A DNA stretch of 24,280 bases from the NCBI GenBank assembly GCA_049999805.1, contig JBNGIO010006079.1, positions 1 to 24,280 on the forward strand. Direction: 5' to 3'. The position numbers and the translations under genes are program-made. Below the pieces are notes generated by a model. The model ran no database searches, had not been told where the DNA came from, and saw only the letters and a program-made list of their open reading frames with translations. Shown in pieces: positions 9,772-20,346 of this stretch (its first letter is position 1; the number at the start of each line of letters is the position of its first letter). Origin of the DNA: Folioceros fuciformis. Lineage: Eukaryota; Anthocerotophyta; Anthocerotopsida; Anthocerotales.

Positions 9772-9833
9772 ATTACCAGCTACATCTATACTGTGACAAG
9801 GGATAGTTCGGTAGCCAGCATCATATGTCTACT

Positions 9834-10283
9834 AGTCATCATTTTCCGTCATAGCCATCTCTCCACGGTCAATCAACACGTTATGTAGGTAGCAGCACCA
9901 CATCAAGAGTGCCCACAATGTGTCAATGTCAGTCTTTCAAATAGTTCTCCCTAACATTCTCCATGTGCCTTTAAGCTTACCAAATGCTTGTTCTAGCACC
10001 ATGCGAGTAGAAGAATGCTTAAAATTAAAGTAGTCTTTCTTCACATAAATATTTCTCCCTGAAATGGTGTAAGGAGCCGCGACAGTGAGGGGTATGTAAG
10101 GAGCCGCGACAGTGNNNNNNNNNNGCCGCGACAGTGAGGGGTATGTAAGGAGCCGCGACAGTGAGGGGTATCCCGCGTCTCCCACAATGTACTCCCTGAA
10201 ACTGAAGTTGCTCACATCAATGTGCTTAACGTTCAGGACATCTCTTGCCATAGCTTTTTGATGAAGGCATGAATTACTCAAGA
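9834..10283 (-). pseudogene. Harbinger transposase, C-terminal part (catalytic Glu)
   Basis: Read on the minus strand the fragment starts at ILSNS, then EYIVGDAGYPSL, SGRNIYVKKDYFNFKH and STRMVLEQAFGKLKG, where the Glu is the third catalytic residue of the DDE_4/HARBI1 nuclease. After an in-frame TGA (just after MLGRTI) the frame continues WCCYLHNVLIDRGEM, the usual C-terminal motif, to a TAG at 9832-9834. It is the direct continuation of the part at 21646-22397; the copia element separates them. Within it a 27-bp unit encoding YPSLSRLLT is expanded in tandem around an assembly gap, where relatives have a single copy. Confidence 0.88.
10064..10171. repeat. 27-bp in-frame tandem repeat with assembly gap
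   Basis: The unit (GTAAGGAGCCGCGACAGTGA and seven more bases) recurs on both sides of ten N at 10115-10124 and encodes YPSLSRLLT on the minus strand. The 39 bases before the gap (10076-10114) equal the 39 bases after it (10125-10163). Copy number is therefore uncertain: there may be a true array, or two overlapping contig ends that were not merged. Confidence 0.8.
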
Positions 10284-10288
10284 TCCTT

Positions 10289-10327
10289 TGCGTAAAATGA
10301 GAGTAGGCGAGAGCAGACAGAACTTTG
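10289..10327 (-). repeat. Copia 3' LTR remnant (39 bp)
   Basis: TGCGTAAAATGAGAGTAGGC and the next 19 bases match the first 39 bases of the complete LTR at 21467 with four substitutions. Similarity then stops abruptly where the DUF4283 insert begins. It directly abuts the TCCTT duplication. Confidence 0.85.
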
Positions 10328-10399
10328 CTGACCCTCGGCCCAGGGACCAGGGGCTGATAGGGACCATCTCCACTCTGCCTTCAGGGGAAGAGCTAGCGC

Positions 10400-13300
10400 A
10401 GTGACTTCCTTAAGGTGGATGTCGACAAAAAGTCGCTCTCCTGATACACACCACTAAAATAATCCACTTCCTTCCCCACCACTAAAATAATCCACTTCCT
10501 TCCCCTCTTTGTTTATTAAAACTCCTCCGGCTGCCAACCTCTTAAATATCTTCTCCTTTAGCGTGCGTGACGGCTTTGCGGAAATAGTCACTGGAGCCGC
10601 CTCTCCTTCGGGACAAACCAAGGCCAGACATTGGTACTGGTCTCTCATTTTCCTAGCCACGGCTACATGTATCAACCTCGTGCCTGCTAAGTTGGCAGGG
10701 GCGCCTGGGAGTTCATCCTCAGGTGGGAGCGCGGTTGTTGAGCGAGCAGAGTCAAATCTCCTCTCCCTAGACACCACCGGCAAGGCAAGCTTGCTGTCCT
10801 CTGAGTTGTAGGCTATGCTGGCTCCTTCCTCATCCGAGAAACCTGCTGGCACTTCATGCCAGATTGGTTCAGGCTCTTCTTCTGCACAAGGGGTGGAAAA
10901 GGACTCCTCTTGCAAGGAAGGGGAAACAGTGTCTTCCAGGAGGGCTTAGACAGTTATAAAATGGGCTCTCAGCGACTGGTCCTCATCACCACCCTCCTTG
11001 GTGCCCTCTTTGAGTATGACCCCTTGATCCACTGCCCTAGACCGGAACACTTCCCCGACTTCCCTTGGACCTTGTCGCTCGCCAGAGATCTTTGCCACCT
11101 TCATGTCTGTATGTGTCAATCCTTTACCCAATCTGCTCTTCTTAACTTCAGGCGAGGCTGCAGCCTGGGTCCATCTCTGGACAGCTTTGTGAAGAGCCTT
11201 CCGCGCCACGGCCACAGCAATTTGGTCTTGTCGTAAGGATAATCCTGGGGAGTCATCCGATTTACACTCTCTTTTCCCTTTGCCCATAGCACTAGATGCA
11301 CTGACATTGGGTGCTGGTAGGCCGTCAAACCCAGACATCCTCCTATGTAGAGAACTCGCCTGAGCTTGCGGCTGTCCACCCACCTCGCTGAGATGGACGC
11401 TTTGCTGCCTCCCAGCCTTGATTCCCTGGCCTGGTGGGGCTTCCACACGTTTATCCCTGGTCTGGGAAGCAAGTGTAGATCCACTTGCGAACCAAAAGCT
11501 TGTCCTCCACACAGGCCAAATTCACAAGTTGTCCGGCTCTATTAAATCGGTGACTGAGGAGTCCAGCAGTCTGGGACTGCCATGTAGGGACCAGTTCTCT
11601 CGCCTCCACCCCTCGGCTTCTTCCCTTCTTACCGGAAAGAACAAACTCCGCCTCCTCCTCATAGCTCTCCTGCCCTCCCCCACTCCCCTCTTCCTGGCCA
11701 GCTTCCGCACTCCCTTGGTCCTGAGCACTTGGGAACGTTCCATGTGGTGATGTCTTCCACTTGTAACCCGTTCCCTCATGACCCTCCTCCAACCTGGAAT
11801 GCTGCAACTGAGTAGTAGACGCCAAAACAAGTCCATTGACGATCTGTCCTTCCCCCTGCCCAATGGAGTCCTTCATATTTCGAGCAGCTCCAATGTCCTC
11901 ACCCTTCAGGCTGCTTGGGTCTAGATATACCGGCAACTCTCCAGCTTGTCCTTCCCTCTACTGCACTCCACCACTAGACTGGTTACCTGACCACAGCCCA
12001 AGTGACATACCAGCATCTATTGGGTTAGCCTCCTTGTCACCTCTCGAGCTGACCCCGGGCAACCTCTCCACCTTCACAGGCCCAGGATCCAAACCGGAGC
12101 AAGCGGTTTGCCCTATCTCCATGCATATTGTCTCTTGGCCCTCCACCACTCTTTGAGCATACAGTTGGCTCGCGACTCATGGCTCTACAGTACACTTACC
12201 AGCAAGCACACAAGACAGCATCTGCATATACCCATTGGCCACCGGGGGCAACAAGTTACCATCGCCACCCCGAAGAGCTTCTCCTGGCTCTACAAGTCGC
12301 TTACCATCAGGTTCATAGGACATATTCTGGATTATTGCGGTACCTTTCAGGGGCGACAAGGTGCTACCACAACCCAAGGGAACTTCACACCCTGAGGGCT
12401 TACAGGACCCATCCGGCTTCGGGCACAAAGCATGACATCGACTGTCACTAGCTACATCATCGTTCGTGAGCACTCCAAACTGCTCTTCTCGACTACTGCA
12501 TCCCCCTGTCTCTATAACCCCACGTAACCAACCTTCCCTGTGGATTCCACTCTGGGGTGGAATGTGACCATTACCCTCAAGGGTTCCACCCAGTGGTTTG
12601 TCCACATCTTCCCCGGGGCGGGCGGGCTACGGTATTGCTAACATCACAGGACTCATCCGATTGAGGCTCCTGCTCCCACGACTCCGCCCGAGTAGCATCC
12701 CTTTCGAGAATTTCCTGCTTATCCTGATGCTGGAGCAGCCTCCTTGCCTTGGGTCCCTCGTTTATGAGGGCAGCCACGGAGACCGCTCCATCTTCGACCT
12801 TCGAGCTCCTCTTGAGAAGGCGTGGGCGCACGCCTAGTCTTCCTGGAGCACCAGCTGCCAAGCTCCCTCCCTCTGCCGACACTTTTGCAACAGCACCATC
12901 CAGGCTCGACTCTCTTCCAAGTTGACCTTGGTCAGCCACTAAATCACTGGCATCCACTCTGAGCCTAGCCAAGGGTCCCTACACAGACACCAACCTTGCT
13001 TCCTGTGGGCTCCTAGTAGTTTGCACATGGTTTGTAGAGCCCGACTCCTGCCTGGACACTCTGTCCTCACGGGCAAGCTGGATGCTTCCTTCTTCCTTGC
13101 CCGAGCCTCCCTCCAAAGTCGTAAACGTGCCTTCCGTCTCCGCACAGAGAGAGTGAAGCCACCCCATGGATGACAGTGTGGATTTACCCGAGAAATCGTG
13201 ACTCCGACAACCTCTCTTGAAGCACTCAGCGCCTGGAGTCGCCTCACCTCCCCCTTCCATCGTGAATTCTCTTGGAAGATTTTCTGGCGGCAACTCGTGA

Positions 13301-14235
13301 GTGTCCGTGAATCTCTTGCCTGTCATGCTAACCGACTAGCCTGGAGTAGCCACCAAATTCGGCACCGTGTCGCGCTAGCACTCCCTGAGCATCCGGCTAG
13401 ATACCACCCTGAGGATCCTCATCATACTTGCCAACAAGAACGTCGTCCAAGGTTCGCCTAGCATCACCGAGGTCCCGAGGCAGCGCTGAACTCTCTCCGT
13501 CCAGGGGCAAGCCATCCCTAGCCCGCGTGCCGGAACTCCTCTGTTCCGAACTCGATGCTTGGTGTCGACGCGGGGGAGGAGCGACCCCAACTTCAGCCCT
13601 ACCCCGCTGGGCTCCACTCCTTCCATAGGCCCCTGGATCCGGAGACCCACCTCCGCTTCCTTCCTTGTAAGGTCCCCCCCCTGGAGGGTTGTGAGGAGCT
13701 CCTCCCGGAACACCAACAATCGACACTTCTACAGCTTTTCCGGGTAAGCGGCGGACTGACTCCCGCGTCGACAGGCATTCCTGCCGTTTGGGGTCAAGCC
13801 CCAGCTATTCCCCCCGCTGAGGAGAGCTCTTAGGCCCTTCCAGCTCGTCTTCCTGAGGCGAGAACAACCTCTCCTAACCAGCCTCCTCACCGCCTCTTGT
13901 CTTGGCTGTTGTCCTATCCAGCCGAGATAATTCCCTGGACTTCCCTGAAGAGCGAAGTCCACGTTCTCTAGCTACCTCCTCACACCAGGAAGTGACCCCT
14001 CGGTGCCTGGCTTGTACCTAGCAGCTGGTGCTCTATCCTGCAAATTGCACAGTGGTGACTCGCCAATCTTCTTACCCTTACCCACTCCTGCACCTTTATG
14101 GGCCTTCTGTCTCAACTTCTGAGTAGGACACACAGAAGGTTCTGATTGTTTAGCTTTTGCATCCGAGCCCGCATCTAAACTTTGAGCTTGTGCGAGACAT
14201 GCCCTCAATTGTTGAGAATTGATAGGTGAAGCCTC
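10400..14235 (-). pseudogene. Long Ser/Pro-rich tail and C-terminal domain of the DUF4283 protein
   Basis: Minus-strand frames of 100-190 codons follow one another with shifts, rich in Ser, Gly, Glu and Lys (for example 13726-13397, 12972-12577, 11936-11451, 11512-10946). The last, 10915-10454, ends in what looks like a folded domain: LAGTRLIHVAVARKM, CLALVCPEGE, TLKEKIFKRLAAGGVLIN, EGKEVDYFSG. I read this as the disordered tail and C-terminus of one long decayed protein, because strand, composition and order are consistent. Plus-strand frames here are mirror images and are not annotated. No family name beyond the N-terminal DUF4283 can be given. Confidence 0.45.
10451..10506. repeat. 28-bp tandem duplication in the DUF4283 gene
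   Basis: Two identical units starting CCACTAAAATAATCCACTTC (10451, 10479). On the minus strand the extra copy shifts the frame after GKEVDYFSG, giving an early stop. With one copy the frame would continue VYQESDFLSTS for about ten further codons to a natural-looking stop. Confidence 0.85.
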
Positions 14236-15149
14236 CTATTGTGAGGGAAAGGCGGTACTGGGCGCCCCTGTAGAATCATGGGCTGGGTCGCGAAGCTCCT
14301 GCACTCCTGCCAGCCCATCGCTAAAGTCACCCGATAGACTTTGTTGAGAAACAGCTCCGCCTTGCCCCGTTTTTGCACCTGCCGACAGCCTCCTTTTGGT
14401 TCTCAGGTCTTGATTCGTCCTCACATCCCTCATTAGCTGCTCCTGCGAATCCGGAACCCCTTGCTTACCAGAACCCTGTGAGGCCACCTCTGCTTGAGTC
14501 TCAACCTCCATAGGCACCACCTCATCTTCCTCCATGTCTTCCTTCCACCTGAGCTCCCACTCCCCTGGTAACTTAATGGTGATTGGCGAGGACAACAGAC
14601 CAAGGAAACCAAGGTGGGCTTTAATCCCGGCTCTGGTAGCTAGTGTCACCTTGCCTCTGCCGAACTTTGCGTCTCTTACAAAAGCCAGCATCTTTATTCC
14701 CCTACCCACTGTGACTTAGAGTCGTTCAGTATTCGGCATTCCCTCCCAAGATCAAGCAAGGTGTTGAAATACAGGATCGCTGAGGATCCTTCAATCCTGT
14801 GGTAGACTAGGCTAAACCTCGCTTCCTGATAGACCTTGCTTGTGCAATCCACCCCTTCACCCAAACGTTCTTGAATCACGTTCTTGGCCCTTTTCCAGAC
14901 CGTCTCCCATAATAGTGCCATTCGATCCCCTTCTGTGGCTCCTAGCTGCATGGAGCGTGTAGGCAACGCATGCAACTCCTCCCCTTTCGGCATCCAGTAA
15001 TAAAAGGTGCTCTCCACCTTCTTTCGCACAAGCACACAAAGCTTAACCTGAGTCATGGTAGTGCCGACGAGACTCGGAAAAACAGTCTTGAATTCGGCGA
15101 GCCCATCGTTGTGTTGCCACACTCGCTCTCCAAGGTTTCCTCTGAGCAC
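14236..15149 (-). pseudogene. Middle region of the DUF4283 protein
   Basis: Two overlapping minus frames. The upstream one (15149-14694) contains AEFKTVFPSLVGTTMTQVKL, FYYWMPKGEELHALP and WKRAKNVIQERLGEG. The second (14709-14236) continues KMLAFVRDAKFGRGKV, then an acidic stretch (MEEDEVVPMEVE). The change of frame near 14700 points to an indel. It follows the zinc knuckle directly. I do not recognise a domain. Confidence 0.5.
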
Positions 15150-16148
15150 CTATAAATCCCGGTAGGGGTACAACCGGGATCTTCTCCGGCCTGACAGTTC
15201 TTCCTTCTGGATCTGATCTGAGCGGACACTCAAGTTTAAGGTGGTCAGTAAGGCCGCAATTTCCACACCGGATAGGAAGACCTGGGTAATCAACGAGCTG
15301 CATATAGGTCTTAGAAGCGTCTCCCGGATCTNNNNNNNNNNTAGGTCTTAGAAGCGTCTCCCGGATCTCTCACCACCACCCCAGCAGGCAAGGCATTGAG
15401 ATTGTCAACCCTTACGCCGAACCGGGGAGGCTTACTTCTATAAAAAAGCGGGAGGCTACCTGAGGCCTCTCCACCACCTTGCCGATTGTTTCCAGCATTC
15501 TGTCAACCAATGGGATGAGCTGAACCGGTAGGGCGGGCAGCCGCACCCAGATGAAGTGTCTCTTGATTTGGGACTGCATGATTGTACTCCCTGGCGACCA
15601 CGCCTCAACCAACACTGAAGTTGAGCCTCTAAAGGGCAATGTTGTCTGCAATAAAGCAAGAGCACCAGCCGTGTTGTCGCATTTGACTTGAAAGGAGCCA
15701 TCTTCCTTCAGGAAAACGTAAGCGGGGGGACACCCCGAGACCTAGGTTACCCACTCCTCCAACTCGCTTACCAAGGGCAGCCCTCCAGCAGAAATCCTCC
15801 CCACCACCAAACTACCTGCCAACCTAAATTCCTCCTGTTGGAAGTACCGTTCCTCGGTCAAGAGGTCGGCCAAAGGGCCAAGTTGGATGCCGTTCCCACC
15901 ATTCCCCGAGGCTGAAGCCGGATCTATACTTGCGCCTCATCTGTCCACTCCCTATCGATACCCTTCCCTAGATTCCTTACCTGAGCCATCGTCTCAGGTA
16001 CTGCTTTCTTCCTCCTAAGCTCGTCTGGGTTAGTTGCTTGCACTCCCAAGTTATTCTTCCATCTATTCTGCACGTCAGAACACATGCCGGCCACTTCAGC
16101 CCATGTGTGGACTGTCGAGCCCCCCACGGGGGGGCTCACTGCTTCCAT
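15043..16148 (-). pseudogene. DUF4283 and CCHC zinc-knuckle protein, N-terminal part
   Basis: The minus frame starts at ATG 16148 (MEAVSPPVGGSTVHTWAEVA). DUF4283 follows from about 15890 (EFRLAGSLVVGRI, AYVFLKEDGSFQVKCDN, ALLQTTLPFRGS, VLVEAWSPGS, FIWVRLPALPVQLIP, DRMLETIGKVVERP). After a one-base shift near 15435 it continues SLPRFGVRVDNLNALP, then KTYMQLVDYPGLPIRCGNCG and LTDHLKLECP, a CX2CX4HX4C-type knuckle. In plant L1-type elements this pair forms the nucleic-acid-binding ORF1 protein. Breaks seen: a TAG after EEWVT, the shift, and a ten-N gap whose flanks are identical 27-mers. Merging those flanks into one copy gives an open reading through the gap. Confidence 0.8.
15305..15368. other. 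Assembly gap with identical 27-bp flanks
   Basis: Bases 15305-15331 and 15342-15368 are the same 27-mer (starts TAGGTCTTAGAAGCGTCTCC), separated by ten N. This looks like two contig ends that overlap but were not merged. A single copy keeps the DUF4283 frame open. Confidence 0.8.
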
Positions 16149-16204
16149 AGAACCGTCACAATTCTAACAGCCTCTCCATGCCGCTCGCCATCGCGTCGAT
16201 TTAT

Positions 16205-16310
16205 CCAAGAACCTAACATTGTACAGATACTTGTTTTTTTACATGTTACAGATACTTGTTACATGGAGCTGTAACAGATACTTGTTTTTTACAGCTCCAT
16301 GTAACCACTG
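16205..16310. repeat. Inverted and direct repeats at the RNase H breakpoint
   Basis: A perfect 17-bp inverted repeat (16258-16274, GTTACATGGAGCTGTAA; 16289-16305) with a 14-base spacer could form a hairpin. The 12-mer ACAGATACTTGT occurs three times (about 16222, 16249 and 16275 onward). The copia RNase H frame fails here: it reads GSAVVTWSCKKQVSV and then loses family similarity. The pattern of short copied segments in both orientations is typical of templated end joining. Confidence 0.8.
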
Positions 16311-17480
16311 CTGAGCCCAGTAGATAGCAATATGTGGAAAGACTCCTTCATGCATCGGAATCTGAGGCCAAGTCAGCATCTGTGTAGCCTCTCAGAATAA
16401 GTTGCTTTTGCCCTGTGCTCATGTACATGAGTCCATATTTATGCGTCCCTATGAGATAACAAAATATCCTTTTGACAGCTACCCAGTGCACCCTAGCAGG
16501 ATTTTCCAGAAATTGCGAAACTATACTAACAGCATGTTGTATGTCAGGTCGAGTCCAGTTCGCAACGAATATCAGAGATCCAACAGCATGTCGGTAAGGT
16601 ATGTTTTGCATGTCCAACTTTTCAGCTTGTGATTGTGGGCATTGGTTCCTAGTCAATTTCGTGCTGGCAACATAAGGAGTGGCAATTGGCTTGGCCTCAT
16701 TGAGGTGAAACTTTTTGAGTATTTCGTTTATGTACTTGTACTTGTGGATAAACTATAGCCCGTCTTCCCTTACACGAAGCAATTGGATTCCCAAACAAGA
16801 TTTCAGCTCCCCTATGTCTTTCATGTCGAATCTGTTGCTGAGTTTGTCCTTCACACTTGCTAATAGCTTTTGGTCGTTTGTGGCAAATATAACGTCATCC
16901 ACATAAAGTGCTAGGATGACAATTGATGCTCCTTGAGTGAGCTTGTACACATTGCTGTCAGCTATATTTTGGACGAAGTCAATACTGAGCACATATAAGT
17001 GCATTGTAATGTACAAAACACGCCCGCTTTGTTTAAGGCCATATATGCACTTCAAAAGCTTTAACACTTTGTTGGGATGCTGCTTGTCTTCGTAGGCTTC
17101 AGGGTGCAACATATACAGCATACAAAAAGGTAGAACAAACGTCTATCCGTTGCAGATCAAGATCAAACTCAGTGGCATAAGCAAGCATAATTATGATGGA
17201 CTGTGTACGAACAACAGGCGAGAAGGTCTCTTGATAATCAAGGCCTTCCACTTGGGTAAACCCACGAGCCATGAGCCTTGCTTTATATCTGGCTACTTCT
17301 CCATGTGCATTGAGCTTGATTTTAAAAACCCACTTACAGCTAATGGCCTTTCTTCCAGGTGGGAGGTCTACAAGTACCCATGTCTTGTTTTTAATGAGAG
17401 ACTGGTACCCGTCCTCCACTGCAGCCTTCTATTGTTCACTCTGTGGACCATTGAAGGCCTGTTGTAGGGTGGTAGGCTCC
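16270..17480 (-). pseudogene. Copia reverse transcriptase and partial RNase H
   Basis: The RT starts near 17420 (KNKTWVLVDLPPGRKAISCK, YKARLMARGFTQVEG, DYQETFSPVVR), is frameshifted around 17100-17120, and continues LKCIYGLKQSGRV, then the catalytic YVDD (16893-16904) and MKDIGELKSCLGIQL. RNase H follows (RHAVGSLIFVANWTRPDIQH, GYTDADLASDSDA). An in-frame TGA at 16348-16350 stands where relatives have Arg, the frame resumes STYCYLLGSAVVTW, and it is lost at the breakpoint near 16257. A further TAG lies after REDGL. The enzyme copies element RNA to DNA in virus-like particles; this copy cannot be functional. Confidence 0.93.
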
Positions 17481-17639
17481 TCTGGAACTTCAGGACGTGC
17501 AATAGCCAAGGCAGTAGCTTTAGTAAAGGAGGTTTGCCGAAAATCAATGGACTGGTAACGGGGTTCTGCCCACTAGTCAGGGGGTGGCCTGTGACATGCA
17601 GAGCGTATAAGTATAGGCTCTTGTTCATGTGGCTCGTCA

Positions 17640-19440
17640 GTAGGGGCTATATCATTTGGAGCATGATGTCCATTTACAACCTCCCCCTCTTTGACTAGAA
17701 TGGGAGCAGCATCCCTCTCGTAAATTGGAGGATGATCATTTTCCAAAACATAATGCTGATCATCCTACAGGTTCAGGTTGTTTTCAGGTTCAACATTAGG
17801 CACATCAAGTGCCACTGGTGGAGGGTCTGCCAACACGGCATCATCTCCATGTTCGTCAGCAAGGTCGTCAAATGTTTCAAGATCGGCAGGATCCATATCA
17901 TCGAGTGGGTAAGAGGCTAGGACTCCCTCTGTTTCATCTGTTTCCAATAGATCAGAGTATCCTCCTTCAACAGTTTGTTGATCCTGTGATTGAACTGGAG
18001 ATGGCTGTGTGGTAGGGGCCCTAGGCTCGGGAAGAGGAATGGCACCAGTCCTAGGATTGTAAAGTTTGTAGGCTTTGGTTCTTTCACTATAACCAACAAA
18101 AAGTAACCCTTGTGCTCGGGAATCCAATTTCTTTCGTTTCTCAACATGTATGTACCAAAAGCTTGTGCTCCAAAACCTCGCATATGTAAGAGGCTTGGCT
18201 TCTTATGCCAAAACACCTCGTATGGGGTTTTTTGTGGGACAGAACTTAATAGTACCCTATTCAAAATATATGTTGCTGTCACCATAACTTCTGCCCAGTA
18301 TCCTAGAGGCAATCTTGCCCAAATGAGCATACTGCGTGTCATTCCAAGCAGGGTTTGATTTTTCCTTTCTGATACTCTGTTTTGTTGTGGTGTGTAGGAT
18401 ACAGTGAGCTGCCTTAGCACTCCATGGTCCTAAAGGAAATAATCAAATGCGGCATTAACGAACTTTGTCCCATTATCATACCTAAGTATTTTTAGCAGTT
18501 TTCCAGATTGCCTTTGAGGAATGTGAAACCTGTCCTTGAAGGAGTCAAAAGTGTCACTCTTCAGACGCAAGGGAAAAGTCTAGGTATATCTACTATAATC
18601 ATCCGTTAGGATGAAAAAGTATTGAGAACCCCCTAGGGAAGGTACATGGATTTTTCCAGAGATATCCACGTGCACTAACTCAAGGACCTGAGTGGCTCTG
18701 TGTGCAGCTGCTTTAGGGAAGGGAGATTCCTTCTGCTTTGCCAAAATGCAGGACTCGCACACATGTAAGTTTTTGAAACACTTTGGTAACGGTTCCCTAT
18801 GACATTCAGTGATGGACATGTCAATCAATTTTCCTCTGTTCACATGCCCTAATCTTGCATGCCATAGCACCGCCTCCAGGAGCTCAGTAGTGAGTGAAGG
18901 AGTGGCGGTGGAATGACCTACATGCTGACTAGCTGCTGTATGTGTATAGACAATATCTAAGCGATATAACGAATTATCGGGGATGCCTCTAAAGACACAT
19001 CTATGAGAAAGTGACTTCTTGTAGAATGAGCAAAGCTGAGAATCAGCCACCATTGTGAAGGTACCTAGATGCATAAGCTGGCTCATAGACATGAGATTCT
19101 TTGTCATACTAGGTACGAAGAGAACATCTTCTACTATTAGGTTTGAGTGATCATGTAATCTGAATGCACACTGACCTTTTCCTTCTATATGCAGGCTAGT
19201 CTTAGATTGCTCATCACCTAAAAAGACCTTGTCATGGACATGAGCAAGGTTGAGGGAAGAAAACAACTCCCTCCTTTTGTAGATGTGCGTGGTAGCCCCG
19301 GAGTCGAGGTACCAGCTCTCTTCATCATATGTCGAACTTGATAAGCATATGGTGAGAATTTTAACTGGTGCCTTTTCAATAGGTTTGTCCTTAACTGCAG
19401 CACTTGCAGCAGGCTTTGCCTGTTTCTAGGGCTCACCAGC
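17640..19440 (-). pseudogene. Copia protease and integrase
   Basis: The protease motif WYLDSGATTHI is at about 19283-19315. The integrase zinc-binding region has HARLGHVNRGKL (about 18830-18865) and CESC (about 18750-18762). The catalytic core shows VHVDISG, DDYSRYT, RYDNGTKF and SERKNQTL (Asp, Asp, Glu). Then comes the usual C-terminal WAEVMVTATYILNR and a shifted frame with GLLFVGYSERTKAYKLYNP (from about 18120) and a long acidic linker. TAG stops occur after DDYSRYT, where Trp is expected, and before DHGV, where Gln is expected. Integrase joins the copied element to host DNA. Confidence 0.92.
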
Positions 19441-20346
19441 TTTACATTTGCAGCACTCACGTGCCCAGTGGCCAGGGATGCCGCACCAGTTACATGTGCC
19501 TGGTTGTTTTGAACTTGAAGATTTAGTCCTATCCTTGGGTTGTCCTGGGGAATTGCCCCCTCTGAATTTGCCCTTTCCTTAAGCGCAAAAATTCACAGCT
19601 AATACCCGTTCCCCTTTGTATTGTTTGTGCAGGCTAGCCGATGTCAATCGGGTCTGCTCTTCTTGGTAAAGGGCTCCTATTACATCTTCCATTGTAATAG
19701 CAGCTGCCTGAGTTCCTCCTGATGCAGCTGCTGCAACAGGGCCATTCTAATAGCTAGTGACAAAAGATTGATAAGATGGTGGCAGACTGGTGAGTAACTG
19801 GGAGACAGCTTCAGACTCCGTCATCTGTATTTTTGTGATAGACTGAATCTGAGCTTGAAGATGACGAAATTTGCTGGTACGTGCAGCTATTTTGTCACCT
19901 TCCTTCTTGCGTAGTGTATGGAGCTCCATACGGACTGTTGACAATGTGGCCATCGTGGTTGTGTGGTAGGTTTTCTCCAGTTGAAACCAGATGTCCTCCG
20001 CCAATGTGAGGAATTCCACATTGGGGATAAGGGCAGCATCTAGCCCATTGACGATGATGGCCATTGCGACACCATTATTGTGCTCCCATTTAGCATACTC
20101 CTTAGGTTTGGCTTGTGAGTCAGGTTTCTTAAAGGAACCATCAACACTGCACCATACACCACGCACTATGAGGATTGTTCTCATTCGTACTCGCAAGATG
20201 GAATAACTGGTACCTCTAAACCTATCCTTGTCTTTGACATTAGAGCTGTAAGAAACATGGGTTGCCATGTTTGTGTTAAGTGCAGGCTGCAAACTAAGGT
20301 TGTTGAAACTATTTATCAACGCATTTAGTTGTGAGGTTGTGGTCAT
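19440..20346 (-). pseudogene. Copia gag with zinc knuckle
   Basis: From ATG 20346 (MTTTSQLNALINSFNNLSLQ) a 199-codon frame carries the UBN2/Retrotran_gag_2 fold: RFRGTSYSILRVRMRTIL, WEHNNGVAMAIIVNGL, WFQLEKTYHTT, then MTESEAVSQLLTSLPPSY. It ends at a TAG, after which the protein continues in decayed form to the nucleocapsid knuckle CNWCGIPGHWAREC (about 19455-19496), a CX2CX4HX4C motif. Gag forms the particle shell and packages element RNA. Confidence 0.9.

Larger units (their letters stand above)
10328..16256 (-). mobile_element. DUF4283-coding insert within copia 3' end
   Basis: About 5.9 kb placed between the broken RNase H and the stub of the 3' LTR, with coding potential on the same strand as copia. 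It encodes a DUF4283 plus zinc-knuckle protein of the kind found as ORF1 of plant L1-type non-LTR elements, but no endonuclease or reverse transcriptase. No poly(A) is visible at the expected 3' end (10328) and no target duplication is recognisable. It could be a truncated or internally deleted LINE derivative, a captured gene, or a filler segment from break repair. Origin is unresolved. Confidence 0.55.

Noticed and set aside
10328-10345. LINE 3' end with poly(A)
   Set aside because: No T-run on the plus strand marks a poly(A) tail of a minus-strand LINE at this junction.
10509-14719. Plus-strand frames opposite the DUF4283 tail
   Set aside because: They mirror a minus-strand coding composition, change frame constantly and show no domain.
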